Notes: generated from the letters alone by a model not told the origin. Shown: positions 16,873 through 25,417, counted from the stretch's first letter. The stretch is DNA of 54,223 bases from Chlorobiota bacterium (GCA_013152655.1 JAADFW010000165.1:1-54223), one strand, 5' to 3'. Numbers and translations are program-made.

Positions 16873-17535
16873 TTAGCTTTTCTCGCCATAAGCTAAGTCT
16901 CCGGCATCTCCTAATCCGGGCACAATATATGATTTTACTGTAAGTTCGTCATCAATTGCTCCAACCCAAATAGTAACATTTTTATTATTTGTTTTTTTTT
17001 GTATATAATCAATTCCTTCTCTGCTTGCTATTATAGATATAATATGCGCATGCTTCGGTTTTCCTTTTTCAAGCATTGCTAAATACGATAACACCATTGA
17101 AGCTCCGGTAGCCAGCATTGGGTCAGAAAGAATTATGATTTTATCATTAATGTCAGGAGCTGAAATATGCTCAAACTGAATGTGAAAAGTACCGTCTTTT
17201 TCGTACTTACGATAAGCAGAAATAAAAGCATTTTGCGCCTTGTCAAAATAGTTTAACAAACCTTGGTGTAACGGTAGCCCGGCACGCATTATTGTAGCTA
17301 TAACAGGTTGTTTGGCTAATACCGGAACATTTGCAATACCCAATGGGGTTTGAATTGATTTTTCATCATATTGAAGAGTTTTGCTTATTTCATAGGCAAA
17401 AATTTCGCCTATTCGTTCCAAATTACGACGAAAACGGAGACTGTCCTTTTGAATTTCTTTATCTCTAATTTCAGAAATGTATTGGTTGATAAGCGAATTT
17501 TCAACTCCAAGAACATTTAACGACCTATTGCTCAA
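16873..17535 (-). CDS. upp: Uracil phosphoribosyltransferase
   Basis: 220 residues. It salvages uracil to UMP with PRPP. The PRPP loop is LSDPMLATGASM (about 136-147, D138), with MRAGLPLHQGL (about 83-93) as the conserved Arg-containing loop and the C-terminal uracil-binding segment IVPGLGDAGDLAYG (about 204-217). Length and motifs match the Upp family, with a short N-terminal extension. Convergent with folK, with a 34-base gap. Confidence 0.96.
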   Translation of the reverse strand: MSNRSLNVLGVENSLINQYISEIRDKEIQKDSLRFRRNLERIGEIFAYEISKTLQYDEKSIQTPLGIANVPVLAKQPVIATIMRAGLPLHQGLLNYFDKAQNAFISAYRKYEKDGTFHIQFEHISAPDINDKIIILSDPMLATGASMVLSYLAMLEKGKPKHAHIISIIASREGIDYIQKKTNNKNVTIWVGAIDDELTVKSYIVPGLGDAGDLAYGEKS

Positions 17536-17613
17536 AACATTAATTTTTTAGTTTCAGATTCCAAAATATACTAATTATGAAATGGATATGCAAAAAAATA
17601 ATACATACAAAGT

Positions 17614-18318
17614 TTATATTAATCCGTTATCAGCAAAGCTATAATAATTTTCTTCTGTAATAATTATATGGTCAAGCACATTTATATCAATAGTTTTACC
17701 TGCATCTTTTAGCTTTTGAGTAATATCTGAATCGTTTTTGCTTGGTTTATTATTTCCTGAAGGATGGTTATGAACCAAAATAATTGAAGATGCCAGTTTT
17801 TCAATAGCATGCTTCATAATTATTCTTAAATCAGCAACGGTACCGGCAACTCCTCCCTGACTAATTTTTAACTTATCAATTATTTTGTTGGAGCGATTTA
17901 AATAAACAACCCAAAATTCTTCATGAGGAATATGGCTTATTTTTGAATGCAGAAGATCAAAAACATCTTTACTTGATTGTATTTTGGGTTTTTGAATTAT
18001 ATCAGATGTTGTATTTCTTCTTCCCAATTCCAGTGCAGCAATAATATTAATTGCTTTTGCTTGGCCAATGCCTTTGAAATATTGTAAATCGCTGACATTT
18101 AATTTTCCGAGCTCGTTTAAATTATTATTAACCGATTTAAGTATTTTTTTTGATAATTCAACTGCTGATTCGTTGGTATTGCCGGAACCTATTAAAATGG
18201 CAATAAGTTCGGCATCTGACAGGCTGGAAATACCTTTTGCCAATAATTTTTCCCTGGGCCTGTCTTCAAGTGCCCAATCTTTAATTTTTAAATTTCTTAT
18301 TTGCCCTGAATTTTTCAT
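17614..18318 (-). CDS. radC: RadC family JAMM-domain protein
   Basis: 234 residues. An N-terminal helical part has a helix-hairpin-helix (YFKGIGQAKAINIIAALELG, about 80-99). A C-terminal JAB/MPN metalloprotease-like domain carries HNHPSG (183-188; H183, H185) and SKNDSD (D196) as zinc ligands, with the Glu of PHEEF (about 133) as the likely general acid/base. Despite the name, a role in DNA repair is not established for RadC; the JAMM site suggests an isopeptidase or deubiquitinase-like hydrolase. It follows the rpsT terminator, so it probably has its own promoter. Confidence 0.93.
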   Translation of the reverse strand: MKNSGQIRNLKIKDWALEDRPREKLLAKGISSLSDAELIAILIGSGNTNESAVELSKKILKSVNNNLNELGKLNVSDLQYFKGIGQAKAINIIAALELGRRNTTSDIIQKPKIQSSKDVFDLLHSKISHIPHEEFWVVYLNRSNKIIDKLKISQGGVAGTVADLRIIMKHAIEKLASSIILVHNHPSGNNKPSKNDSDITQKLKDAGKTIDINVLDHIIITEENYYSFADNGLI

Positions 18319-18330
18319 TAATATATAAAA

Positions 18331-18356
18331 AAAGCCTTCCGGTTATGGAAGGCTTT
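18331..18356 (-). terminator. Rho-independent terminator between rpsT and radC
   Basis: AAAGCCTTCC pairs with GGAAGGCTTT over a 6-nt loop (10-bp stem). It has flanking A/T runs on both sides and lies 20 bases past the rpsT stop. Confidence 0.9.
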
Positions 18357-18375
18357 ATAATATATCTTTTTTTTA

Positions 18376-18627
18376 TTATAAGCTATTGACATGCTTAGTT
18401 AGTTTTGCTTTTAAATTAGCCGCTTTGTTTTTATGTATAATATTTTTCTTAGCTAATTTATCAACTAACGATGAAACATTTGGCAACAACTTGCCGGCTG
18501 CTTCTTTATCTTTTTCATCGCGTAAATCTCTAATTGCATTACGTGTAGTTTTAGCATAATATTTATTATGCACTCTTCTTTTTTCCGATTGACGAATTCT
18601 TTTTTTTGCGCTTAAATGATTAGCCAT
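18376..18627 (-). CDS. rpsT: 30S ribosomal protein bS20
   Basis: 83 residues starting MANHLSAKKRIRQSEKRR, the canonical bS20 N-terminus that binds 16S rRNA, followed by the expected alanine/lysine-rich helical bundle ending KAKLTKHVNSL. The ATG at 18627 gives this N-terminus; an upstream TTG would add two residues and is unlikely. tRNA-Glu lies 22 bases upstream on the same strand and the terminator is just downstream, so tRNA-Glu and rpsT could share a primary transcript from the tRNA promoter. Confidence 0.96.
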   Translation of the reverse strand: MANHLSAKKRIRQSEKRRVHNKYYAKTTRNAIRDLRDEKDKEAAGKLLPNVSSLVDKLAKKNIIHKNKAANLKAKLTKHVNSL

Positions 18628-18649
18628 AATCAATTTTTATTAAAATTTG

Positions 18650-18721
18650 CAGTCCGTAGGGGAATCGAACCCCTGTTACCAGGATGAAAACCTGGCGTCC
18701 TAACCCCTAGACGAACGGACC
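18650..18721 (-). tRNA. tRNA-Glu (anticodon TTC)
   Basis: Minus-strand cloverleaf: acceptor GGTCCGT/ACGGACT (G1-U72), D arm GTCT-AGGGGTTA-GGAC, anticodon stem CCAGG/CCTGG around TTTTCAT (anticodon TTC), T arm GGGGT-TCGATTC-CCC, discriminator G. Its G1-U72 end differs from the U1-A72 of tRNA-Gln, the distinction used by amidotransferases to avoid tRNA-Glu. Confidence 0.96.
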
Positions 18722-18747
18722 AATTTATTTTTTCAAAGATTGGTCTG

Positions 18748-18778
18748 CAAAAGTAATACTTCTTTTTTTTGTAACAAA
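18748..18778 (-). promoter_or_regulatory. Consensus Bacteroidota promoter of tRNA-Glu (and perhaps rpsT)
   Basis: On the minus strand TTTG (18775-18778), exactly 19 bases, then TACTTTTG (18748-18755): a full match to TTTG-N19-TAnnTTTG. Confidence 0.85.
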
Positions 18779-18868
18779 TATTTTTAGAAAAAAAAACTAA
18801 TTATTTTCACTATAAACTATTTAATATGAAAAACTCTAATTATAAGACACTTATAAGTTTAACATCTA

Positions 18869-21800
18869 TTATTTAAATGCCTTTTCTTTTAATCCGTCAC
18901 CGGTTAATTTTAACCTTTCAAAATAACCTGGTGTTGGTTTTCCTATAAGTCTGTCCACATATATCTTTGCCAAATATTGCCCTAACATAAACCCTTGTCC
19001 GCGCAGGCCAACAAAAAGCCCGGCTTCAGGGTCAACTATCATCCTGGGCTCAATATAATAACCCGACCAAACAGCCTGAAACCCAACTGAAGATAATTCA
19101 GGAATCCAATCAACAAAAATTTCAGAAACAATTTCCATAAAATCTTTTGAATTAATTTTAAGGTTTTTACCTGCCTCTCTCGGTTCAACTGCCGGTGAAG
19201 CACATCCAATAATTTGTCCTGTCTCTGCCAGTTGCTGACCGTAAACTGCTGAAAAACCTTTGTAGTTTCTTCGGTCAATTAGCATGCTTAACGGTTGATT
19301 GTTAATTCCCATATTTGGCAGTCGGCGTGTAATAAAAGCCTGGTGTTTTACCGGAAACATACCGGTTTCAATTCCCAATACTTTTGCAAACTTATCACCT
19401 TGTTCGCCTAAAGCATTAATAAATATTTCCGTCTGGTATTCAATATATTTATGTTCATGATTTTGCACCAAAATAAAATATTGCCCACCTTCTTTTCTTA
19501 CGTCAATTAATTTGGCATCTTCAACAATTTGTCCTTTGTTTTCTAATCCTATTTTGCGAATTAAGTCAATAACCCTGCCCGGTGTGGCTTGCCAACAATT
19601 ATTTGTTTTTAAGGCTGCATTATACTTTTTCAAATTTGAATTAAAGAATGGAGAGATTTCCTTCTTAAAATCGTTAGGAGCAATCATTTTAGCATCCTGC
19701 CACAACATTGAATTTTGCAGTATTTTATACATTTGCTCGTTGTGTGCAAATGTTACATAATTAATCAATCTGAAATCGATATTGCTTTTAGCCTGAAGGT
19801 TTTTAAATATTTTCAGATTCTGTCCGGCAATATCAGAAAGTTCAGGCAAGCTAAAAACAGGCCTTCCACCTGCAATATTTCGCCACGAGGAGCCATGCCC
19901 GTAATTAATCATAACCGGTTCAAGCCCTGCTTCGGCTAAATATCTGAATAAAGCACTTCCTCCTATTCCACCACCGGCTACAAATGATTGTACCTTTATT
20001 GGTTTGGTTTGCGAATTGAAAGAATTTGTTACTGTAATTTCCTTAACATCATGCGGATAAAGTTCACCCATTGAAATCTGATTAGACATAGGCCCTCTTG
20101 GCGTAGCTTCGCCAACCAGTGAAATATCATAGCTACGCAAAGTTTGCTTTAGCCTTTTAATACAGCGCTTTCCGCGACAAGCGCCCATGCCCAGCCTTGT
20201 AGTGTGTTTTACTTCGTCAACAGAAATAAATTTTCGATTACCAATTACTTTTAAAACATCATCTAATTTAACATCATCGCAATGACAAACATAAGTTTCA
20301 GTTTCAATAGAATTTTCAAAAGGCTTTAATTCTATCTTTTCAGGAAATTCCTCTTTAATAATAAAACCTCTAACATCTTTTAGGTTTATTTGTTCAACCA
20401 GCTTTTCAATTTTACAACGGGCAATATGTGTTTTGTTCTTTTTCTTTAATACTTTTTCAATGATTCCTTCGCCTATTTTATTCCCGTTATTGTCAACAAA
20501 ATAAACCTCTTGCCCGGCTTCCATATCAAATTCAACAGGCAGGAAAACCCAATTTTTCTTTATATTATAGCCAAAAATTGCCAATCCCGGACATTGGTAA
20601 ACACAATCCATACAACCAATACAATTATCAAAATTAAGTAAAGGCACGTTACTGGTTGAAGGCTTTTTTATAGCATCGTGTTTGCAAGCAAACTGGCACG
20701 GATTACAAGCAAATCCATAAAGACAATCGATAAGTACAAATGGTTTTTCACTTTCTCTCTCCACTGTTGGCAAGAATGGCTGTTCAATAACTTTAACAGG
20801 ATGTTGTTGCGAATCGATGTATTCTTTTGAAATAGAAAGAAATTCATTATAATTATATGGTTTTTGCATCTCTTCCACGATTTCAAAAGCTACCTGTTTG
20901 CCCCGAACTACAGCACTTGTTCCTTCGCCAATACGAATAGCATCGCCGGCACCAAAACATTTTCTGCCAAAAATTTCTTTGCCTTTTATTAGCAAAGCAT
21001 CATCAGAAACCAATCCGGTACAAATATTTATTGCATCAATACCATCAATTATTTTTTCCTTGCCCGGAATTGGTTTAAAGTTTTCGCATTCTGCAATAAC
21101 AGCTCCAATAATTCCGTCTTTATTTTTATTTGGAATGGCTTTTAATAAAATATGCGATAAAATAACCGGAATTCCCAAACGCCTTACACGATTTGCCTGT
21201 ACCGGAAAACCACCTTCATTTGGCATTGCTTCAATTATGGCTTTTACTTTTGCCCCCGCTTGTTTAAGTTGATATGAAGTCAGGTAGCCAATATTTCCGG
21301 CACCTACGGTAAGGATGTTTTTTCCGAGCAAAGTAAATTCATTGTTCATCATTTTTTGAATAACAGCAGCAGTATAAACACCAGGCAAATCATCGTTTTC
21401 AAAAGTGGGCATAAAAGGGACTGCGCCTGTTGCAATTATTAAAAAGTTGGTGTCAACATAATAAATTTCTTCTGTTTGAATATTTTTAACCGCTATTCTT
21501 TTCCCTTCCAAAATATCCCAAACCGTAGAATTCAAAAAAATGCCATCATGGTTATTGCCTGCAAGTGTTTTGGCAATATCAAAACCGCGCATTCCTCCAA
21601 ATTTTCGTTCTTTTTCAAAAAAGAAAAACTGATGCGTTTGCATGGTAAATTGCCCGCCAATTTTATCGTTATTATCAATTACAATATTATCAATGTTTTG
21701 TTTATTCAATTCTTCGCGAGCAGCTAGTCCGGCAGGCCCGGCACCGATAATCACAACATCAGTTTTGTAAATTTTTATGGCTTGATTTAAGTTTGTTTTT

Positions 21801-22105
21801 TCAACTTTTGGGGTATAATTTTTTGGTATTTCCTTAACTTCTTTTACTCCGTTTATTTTTGTAATACAAATTCGTTTTATTTTCCCGTCAACCAGCATTT
21901 CGCAAGCACCACACTTACCAATTCCACATTCAAGACTTCGATTACGATTTTTTAAACTATGACTATGAACAGGGTATCCTGCCTGGTGTAATGCGGCAGC
22001 TATGGTAAAGTCTTTTTCACCGGCAACTTTTTTGCCTTCATATAAAAAAGAAATTTCTTCACGTTTTTCTATGTCTAATATGGGATGTTCGGTTATTTTA
22101 TTCAT
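18869..22105 (-). CDS. Five-module flavin/iron-sulfur oxidoreductase (amino-acid dehydrogenase / HCN-synthase-like fusion)
   Basis: 1078 residues. The modules in order are: a 2Fe-2S ferredoxin-like domain with C60, C65, C68 and C80; an FAD/NAD(P)H disulfide-oxidoreductase-type domain (about 115-440, GAGPAGLAA at 121-129 and a second VGAGNIGYL nucleotide site); a two-cluster 4Fe-4S ferredoxin (CLYGFACNPCQFAC and CIGCMDCVYQCPG); a BFD-like 2Fe-2S domain (VCHCDDV...GACRGKRC); and a DadA/GlpA-type FAD oxidase domain (about 705-1060, GGGIGGSALFRYL). Separate subunits of this type make up proline/hydroxyproline, sarcosine or opine dehydrogenases and hydrogen cyanide synthase. The substrate is probably an amino or imino acid but cannot be read from sequence. 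It is a stand-alone gene. Confidence 0.85.
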   Translation of the reverse strand: MNKITEHPILDIEKREEISFLYEGKKVAGEKDFTIAAALHQAGYPVHSHSLKNRNRSLECGIGKCGACEMLVDGKIKRICITKINGVKEVKEIPKNYTPKVEKTNLNQAIKIYKTDVVIIGAGPAGLAAREELNKQNIDNIVIDNNDKIGGQFTMQTHQFFFFEKERKFGGMRGFDIAKTLAGNNHDGIFLNSTVWDILEGKRIAVKNIQTEEIYYVDTNFLIIATGAVPFMPTFENDDLPGVYTAAVIQKMMNNEFTLLGKNILTVGAGNIGYLTSYQLKQAGAKVKAIIEAMPNEGGFPVQANRVRRLGIPVILSHILLKAIPNKNKDGIIGAVIAECENFKPIPGKEKIIDGIDAINICTGLVSDDALLIKGKEIFGRKCFGAGDAIRIGEGTSAVVRGKQVAFEIVEEMQKPYNYNEFLSISKEYIDSQQHPVKVIEQPFLPTVERESEKPFVLIDCLYGFACNPCQFACKHDAIKKPSTSNVPLLNFDNCIGCMDCVYQCPGLAIFGYNIKKNWVFLPVEFDMEAGQEVYFVDNNGNKIGEGIIEKVLKKKNKTHIARCKIEKLVEQINLKDVRGFIIKEEFPEKIELKPFENSIETETYVCHCDDVKLDDVLKVIGNRKFISVDEVKHTTRLGMGACRGKRCIKRLKQTLRSYDISLVGEATPRGPMSNQISMGELYPHDVKEITVTNSFNSQTKPIKVQSFVAGGGIGGSALFRYLAEAGLEPVMINYGHGSSWRNIAGGRPVFSLPELSDIAGQNLKIFKNLQAKSNIDFRLINYVTFAHNEQMYKILQNSMLWQDAKMIAPNDFKKEISPFFNSNLKKYNAALKTNNCWQATPGRVIDLIRKIGLENKGQIVEDAKLIDVRKEGGQYFILVQNHEHKYIEYQTEIFINALGEQGDKFAKVLGIETGMFPVKHQAFITRRLPNMGINNQPLSMLIDRRNYKGFSAVYGQQLAETGQIIGCASPAVEPREAGKNLKINSKDFMEIVSEIFVDWIPELSSVGFQAVWSGYYIEPRMIVDPEAGLFVGLRGQGFMLGQYLAKIYVDRLIGKPTPGYFERLKLTGDGLKEKAFK

Positions 22106-22264
22106 CGTTCACAGAATTAAAACATAACATTTTGATTTGCGAAAATATAATTCTGCAAAACGTTTTCCAATGATGTTTATCAGTTAATTGTTTGACAACA
22201 AAAAATTAGTGTATCACTCTCTCGAAACGAAAATGAGTGGAGTAAGAGAACTCTATTCATTTTA

Positions 22265-22375
22265 CTGCTGTCATTCCGAAAGCACAATAGTGCTGAGGAA
22301 TCCCCTGATTTCTTCCTGTCACTTTGGAAGTTGAACTCAACCGAGAAGTCCCCTCTTAGAGCAGGAGGCTTCTCA
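22265..22375. repeat. REP-like intergenic repeat block
   Basis: Contains TGTCATTCCGAAAGCAC...GTGCTGAGGAATCCCC with stem AGCAC-AATA-GTGCT (22281-22294). It is a form of the 'GGATTCCTC...GGAATGACA' intergenic repeat seen in many bacteria. A second fold, GAGAAG...CTTCTC (22343-22374), follows. Related fragments recur on the other side of the ATPase gene. Confidence 0.55.
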
Positions 22376-22490
22376 TCCGGCTCCACGTAATTTCTATGTG
22401 ACAAGTATTATGTAACTAACGACCAATAATATTATACAACAAATAATAACAAATTGTTTTATGAAACCTTCAAAACAAATTGCATTTTGC

Positions 22491-22520
22491 TTGTTACAAC
22501 CTTCAATTTTTATATATTTG
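22491..22520 (+). promoter_or_regulatory. Promoter of the AAA ATPase gene
   Basis: TTG (22491-22493), 19 bases, TATATTTG (22513-22520). The ATG at 22525 is only 4 bases past the box, so the mRNA may be nearly leaderless. Confidence 0.65.
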
Positions 22521-22524
22521 CAAA

Positions 22525-23715
22525 ATGGATTTGTTGCGCAGAAAATATTTAAGACTTTTAAAATCTGTTAAAACAGATTTTAAAAGATATTTATATAATG
22601 AAATAGATTGGAACAGCAATCTAATTATTATTAAAGGGCAAAGAGGAGTTGGCAAAACAACCTTAATTTTGCAATATATTAAAAGCAACATAAAGGATTT
22701 AAGCAAATCGCTGTACATTTCCCTTGATGATATATATTTTGCAAATAATACACTTTCCGGTTTAGTAGAGGAATTTACAGTAAATGGAGGAACGCATTTA
22801 TTTATTGATGAAATTCATCGCTATATTTCCTGGTCAAAAGAGTTGAAAAATATTAATGATTTTTATCCTGAATTAAAAATTGTGGCTACAGGTTCATCTG
22901 CCCTGGAGATTAAAAAAGGAGAAGCTGACCTAAGCAGAAGGGCATCAGTTTATCATTTGCATGAGATGTCTTTCAGGGAGTATTTATCCTTAATACACAG
23001 AAAAAAAATCAGGAAAACAGAACTTGATGAGATTATTACAAATCATGAAACCCTTGCAATAGAAATAAATAAAGAGATAAAAACGATACCTGTATTCAAG
23101 GAATATTTGCAACAAGGGGCATATCCATTTGTAAGAATAAAAGATATTCAATTTTACGATAAACTTAATTCTGTTATCAATATAATTATTGATAACGACA
23201 TACCCGCAATAGAAAATATTACCTACGAAACCGGAATTAAATTAAAGAAATTGCTTTATTTAATAAGCTCATCGGTTCCCTTTAAGCCTAATATAAGCGA
23301 ATTAAGCACAAAAGTTAAAACAAGTCGAGATATGTTGCTTAAATATATATACTTATTATCAGGAGCCGGAATAATTAATTTATTGTCACAAACAGGTATT
23401 TCGAGTTCTGTTTTCAGAAAACCTGATAAAATATATCTTAATAATACTACCTTAATGTATGCCCTTCAGAACAATCCTAATATTGGCACACTAAGAGAAA
23501 CATTTTTTTTAAACCAGTTAAAGGCAAAACATTTGGTAGCATATCCTAAAACAGGTGATTTTTTAGTAAATAATAAATATCTTTTTGAAGTGGGAGGTAA
23601 AAATAAAACTCAAAAACAGATAGCAGGAATTAAAAATTCATTTATAGTTGCCGATAACATTGAATATGGTTTTGGAAATAAAATACCTCTTTGGTTATTT
23701 GGATTTTTATATTAA
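22525..23715 (+). CDS. AAA ATPase of the DUF4143-containing family
   Basis: About 396 residues. The P-loop is KGQRGVGKTT (about residues 37-46). Walker B is HLFIDEIHR, with the sensor region IVATGSSALEIKKGEADLSRR (about 120-140), matching AAA_14-type ATPases. The C-terminal half (about 230-390) resembles DUF4143, with a winged-helix-like centre (ELSTKVKTSRDMLLKYIYLLSGAGIINLL) and a nuclease-like ending (YLFEVGGKNKTQKQI). These genes are numerous, mobile and often duplicated in Bacteroidota, and their function is unknown; toxin-antitoxin or defence roles are sometimes proposed. An in-frame TTG at 22480 exists, but the ATG fits the promoter. Repeat-like DNA flanks both sides. Confidence 0.85.
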   Translation: MDLLRRKYLRLLKSVKTDFKRYLYNEIDWNSNLIIIKGQRGVGKTTLILQYIKSNIKDLSKSLYISLDDIYFANNTLSGLVEEFTVNGGTHLFIDEIHRYISWSKELKNINDFYPELKIVATGSSALEIKKGEADLSRRASVYHLHEMSFREYLSLIHRKKIRKTELDEIITNHETLAIEINKEIKTIPVFKEYLQQGAYPFVRIKDIQFYDKLNSVINIIIDNDIPAIENITYETGIKLKKLLYLISSSVPFKPNISELSTKVKTSRDMLLKYIYLLSGAGIINLLSQTGISSSVFRKPDKIYLNNTTLMYALQNNPNIGTLRETFFLNQLKAKHLVAYPKTGDFLVNNKYLFEVGGKNKTQKQIAGIKNSFIVADNIEYGFGNKIPLWLFGFLY

Positions 23716-23730
23716 TAATAACAGCCAATA

Positions 23731-23905
23731 AAACACCCATCTGTCAGAAAGGACAGAGGGGAAAAAGTACTGTTCCGTCGAAGGAGGAACGACTAAGAAT
23801 ACTCCCGGTGTTTAATTTGGGGGATTCCTCGCTGGCGTTAGAAAGAACAGTTGAGGTTGATAGATACGTGCCACTGGGACATGTCCCATTGTCGCGTATG
23901 AAAGA
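23731..23905. repeat. Hairpin-rich repeat block with a 14-bp palindrome
   Basis: CTGTC-AGAAAG-GACAG, GTTCC...GGAAC, a long-range AAACACC/GGTGTTT pair, a GGGGGATTCCTCGCTGGCG fragment and the perfect palindrome TGGGACATGTCCCA (23875-23888) lie within 175 bases. The GGATTCCTC fragment matches the reverse of the block at 22265. Confidence 0.5.
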
Positions 23906-23989
23906 GGGCTATAAGTGATTGCAGTTATGATTTATATTGCAGAATGAATTACATACTTTAATCTTAACAGATTATTTACTTTTTTATTA

Positions 23990-24085
23990 CTGTCACTTCG
24001 TTTCGCATTTTTCGGAATGACAATGCTTTTTTCTGTCATGGATAGCGAAGAATGAGCGAGGCATCCCCTTCTATTAACAGGGGGA
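23990..24085. repeat. REP-like fragments
   Basis: TGTCACTTCG...TTTTCGGAATGACA (24/14-base arms, imperfect) and TGTCATGGATAGCGAAG...GAGCGAGGCATCCCC resemble the repeat left of the ATPase gene. Confidence 0.45.
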
Positions 24086-24171
24086 GCGTTTAGGAAGACA
24101 AAGAAGATGAAAGGACGAAAACGGGAAAAGTGAAATGGAACAACAGCTTAGCTTAAGTAAAATTAAAATAG

Positions 24172-24179
24172 TAATTTTG
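24172..24179 (+). promoter_or_regulatory. -7 box upstream of hydF
   Basis: TAATTTTG lies 8 bases before the ATG, so the transcript would have almost no leader. No good -33 element. Confidence 0.4.
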
Positions 24180-24187
24180 CAATTCAA

Positions 24188-25417
24188 ATGACAAAAGGAA
24201 AAGAAGCAAAACCACATATAGGAATTTACGGAAGAAGAAATGCCGGTAAAAGTTCGTTAATAAATAACCTGGCCGGGCAGGAAATTGCCATTGTTTCCGA
24301 TGTGCCCGGAACTACTACCGACCCTGTAAAAAAATCGTTTGAAATTACCGGTTTTGGGCCTGTTGTTTTAATTGATACAGCAGGAATTGACGACAAAGGA
24401 GAATTAGGCAAATTAAGAATTCAAAAAACAATGGAAAGCATCAAAACCATTGACCTGGCCATATTGTTAATTACTAATAATAAGTTCGATGAGTTTGAAC
24501 ACAAACTTGTTAAAGAATTTAAAACCAAAGATGTTCCATGTTTTATTGTTCATAACAAATCTGATATTGAAGCTTTAAATAGTAAAACCAAAGCAGAATT
24601 AGAAAATAAATTAAATTGTAATATTATTGAATTCAGCAACAGGGAAAATAAAAATATTGATGAAGTTATTGATTTAATTAAAAAGACAATACCGGAATTA
24701 TCGTATAAAAATCCTTCGCTGATTGGCGATTTAATTTCGTATGGAGATATTGTCCTGTTAATCACTCCCATTGACATTGAAGCTCCTTCCGGAAGAATAA
24801 TTCTTCCTCAGGTTCAGGCAATACGCGATATTTTAGATAACGATGCGGTTGCTATTGTGCTTAAAGAAAGAGAAGTTGATGCTTTTTTACGCAAAACAAA
24901 AATAAAACCGGCACTTGCTATAACCGACAGCCAGATATTTTTAAAAGCCGATGCATCTATTCCAAAAGATATTCCGTTAACCAGTTTTAGTATAATTTTG
25001 GCAAGGCTAAAAGGCGATTTTGAGAATTATTTAAAAGGGACTCCAAAAATATCGGAATTAAAAGACGGTGACCGTATTTTGTTATTGGAATCTTGCTCAC
25101 ATCATGTATCGTGCGATGATATTGGCAGGGTTAAAATTCCGCGTTGGATATCAAATTTTACAGGAAAAGAATTAAAATATGATGTAGTTGCCGGCTTAGA
25201 TAAACTGGAACGTGATATTTCTGATTATGCTTTAGCCATTCAATGTGGAGGATGCGTAATAACACGTAAACAATTACTGAACAGGGTAACTCCAGCCAAT
25301 AAAGCTAATATACCAATAACCAACTACGGGATGGCAATTGCTTATGTACAAGGAATTTATGAAAGAGCAGTTGCACCTTTTGTAAAAATTGAAAAAACAA
25401 ACTTAGATTATTTGTAG
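24188..25417 (+). CDS. hydF: [FeFe]-hydrogenase H-cluster maturation GTPase HydF
   Basis: 409 residues. The N-terminal GTPase domain has the P-loop GRRNAGKSSLIN (15-26), the switch segment PGTTTDP (about 40-46), DTAG (about 63-66) and HNKSD (about 122-126). The C-terminal part carries the iron-sulfur ligand set C303-x-H305 and C353-x-x-C356 (CGGC), so a 4Fe-4S cluster and 2Fe subcluster scaffold are expected. The His often found just before the last CxxC is Gln352 here. HydF receives the diiron unit built by HydE and HydG and delivers it to apo-hydrogenase, so the organism should make an [FeFe] hydrogenase, although no hydA, hydE or hydG is in the window. Confidence 0.95.
   Translation: MTKGKEAKPHIGIYGRRNAGKSSLINNLAGQEIAIVSDVPGTTTDPVKKSFEITGFGPVVLIDTAGIDDKGELGKLRIQKTMESIKTIDLAILLITNNKFDEFEHKLVKEFKTKDVPCFIVHNKSDIEALNSKTKAELENKLNCNIIEFSNRENKNIDEVIDLIKKTIPELSYKNPSLIGDLISYGDIVLLITPIDIEAPSGRIILPQVQAIRDILDNDAVAIVLKEREVDAFLRKTKIKPALAITDSQIFLKADASIPKDIPLTSFSIILARLKGDFENYLKGTPKISELKDGDRILLLESCSHHVSCDDIGRVKIPRWISNFTGKELKYDVVAGLDKLERDISDYALAIQCGGCVITRKQLLNRVTPANKANIPITNYGMAIAYVQGIYERAVAPFVKIEKTNLDYL

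Larger units (their letters stand above)
22106..22524. other. Intergenic stretch with repeat-like sequence
   Basis: Leader of the redox fusion gene (left), then a richer-GC block at about 22200-22400 with hairpins (described separately), then the AT-rich ATPase promoter region. No gene supported. Confidence 0.6.
23716..24187. other. Intergenic stretch of repeat remnants and hairpins
   Basis: Holds several hairpins and REP-like fragments (listed next) and ends in the hydF leader. An open frame across its first part is a reading of the repeat, not a gene. Confidence 0.6.

Noticed and set aside
20898-21272. A 124-codon frame opposite the redox fusion gene
   Set aside because: Opposite a well-supported coding region with no homology signal of its own.
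23691-23918. A 75-codon open frame after the ATPase gene
   Set aside because: It overlaps the ATPase stop and its translation is a reading of repeat DNA; no domain is recognisable.
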